This document shows positions 63,699-64,000 of a stretch of 64,000 nucleotides of DNA, in pieces. The notes under the pieces are model-generated. The model had not been told where the DNA came from, made no database searches, and was given only the letters and a program-made list of their open reading frames with translations. The first letter of the stretch is position 1, and each line of letters opens with the position of its first letter. Source of the DNA: Mycolicibacterium psychrotolerans (GTDB taxonomy: Bacteria > Actinomycetota > Actinomycetes > Mycobacteriales > Mycobacteriaceae); contig NZ_AP022574.1 of the NCBI RefSeq assembly GCF_010729305.1, positions 2,480,001 to 2,544,000 on the forward strand, given 5' to 3'. The translations under genes and the position numbers were made by a program.

Positions 63699-64000
63699 CT
63701 ACCGCCCGCGGCGGGGAGTGATCATCCGGGTCGGCACCGCCGGATCGCCCTTCGAGAGCTTCAGGCCGTCCCAGGGCAGGCTGAGCAGACCCTGCTGGAC
63801 ACGTTCACGGGCGGCGTCGAGGCTCAAGTCGGCGACGGGTCGCCCGTCGCGCATCATGGGCACGGTCACCGGACGGCTGACGAGGTCCTGCGGGATCTCG
63901 GGCGCCCGGCCGGCGGGGTGGACGATCTCCTCGACGATGGTGCCCGACTCCTTGGCGAGCCGGACGGCCTGCTTGCGCCCCCCGTGAGACTCCTTGTGGC
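63699..64000 (-). CDS. pncB: Nicotinate phosphoribosyltransferase, 3' end (cut by window)
   Basis: The last 99 residues or so are visible, running off the right edge: HKESHGGRKQAVRLAKE near the edge and GLLSLPWDGLKLSKGDPAVP before the end. The order before dinG matches Rv1330c. The enzyme makes nicotinate mononucleotide for NAD salvage. Confidence 0.85.
   Translation of the reverse strand, partial: HKESHGGRKQAVRLAKESGTIVEEIVHPAGRAPEIPQDLVSRPVTVPMMRDGRPVADLSLDAARERVQQGLLSLPWDGLKLSKGDPAVPTRMITPRRGR

Overview
The window is a piece of a mycobacterial chromosome, almost certainly from a rapidly growing species (Mycolicibacterium type). Base composition is high-GC. The gene order argS-lysA-hom-thrC-thrB-rho, rpmE-prfA-prmC-sua5-wecA-atpIBEFHAGDC, DUF2550-cobO-murA-rrn, ogt-alkA-cyclase-nucS, mce-fadA4 and glgB-glgE-glgP-dinG-pncB matches the Rv1292-Rv1330c stretch of M. 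tuberculosis. The 16S gene has the short helix 18 typical of fast growers, and the rRNA operon follows murA, so it is the mycobacterial rrnA locus.

Region 1 (1-2227): the 3' end of a large secreted or membrane protein with a Ser/Thr/Gly-rich tail, then three small conserved hypothetical genes.

Region 2 (2228-12269): a roughly 10-kb integrated element in the 3' end of a tRNA-Arg(CCG) gene. It is bounded by a 22-bp direct repeat. A tyrosine integrase sits at the left end and reads inward. All other genes read leftward: an excisionase-like HTH protein, a DnaB-N-like protein, a RepA-type AAA ATPase, small zinc-ribbon proteins, a scaffold-like protein, an HK97-type major capsid protein, two HNH proteins, a repeat-containing zinc-finger protein and a membrane protein of unknown function. 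I find no terminase large subunit, portal, tail or lysis gene. The size and content resemble the phiRv1/phiRv2 elements of M. tuberculosis and capsid-encoding phage satellites. The non-coding parts are structured: shared putative integrase arm sites near both ends, a control region with two inverted DnaA boxes, and three copies of one inverted repeat inside a gene that also has a palindrome at its start. This element is the most novel part of the window.

Region 3 (12323-24584): argS and lysA, then the threonine pathway (hom, thrC, thrB) in a tightly coupled array; rho with a very long Gln/Asn/Gly/Asp-rich insertion behind a likely promoter and leader; a divergent MarR/mycothiol-isomerase pair with a perfect operator-like palindrome; and a divergent TetR/FadD pair.

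Region 4 (24585-39433): ribosomal protein L31, release factor 1 and its methylase, the Sua5 tRNA-modification enzyme, WecA, the full mycobacterial F-type ATP synthase operon (including the fused b-delta subunit), DUF2550, a cobalamin adenosyltransferase and MurA. MurA carries the fosfomycin-resistant Asp117.

Region 5 (39434-45112): two rRNA promoters, leader, 16S, spacer without tRNAs, 23S, 5S and a strong hairpin terminator.

Region 6 (45113-64000): DNA repair (ogt, ada/alkA, nucS), a membrane adenylate cyclase, methylmalonyl-CoA epimerase and a thiolase, a thioredoxin-like protein lacking its CxxC, the alpha-glucan genes (glgB, glgE, divergent glgP), a lipoprotein zinc metallopeptidase, the DinG helicase and the 3' end of pncB.
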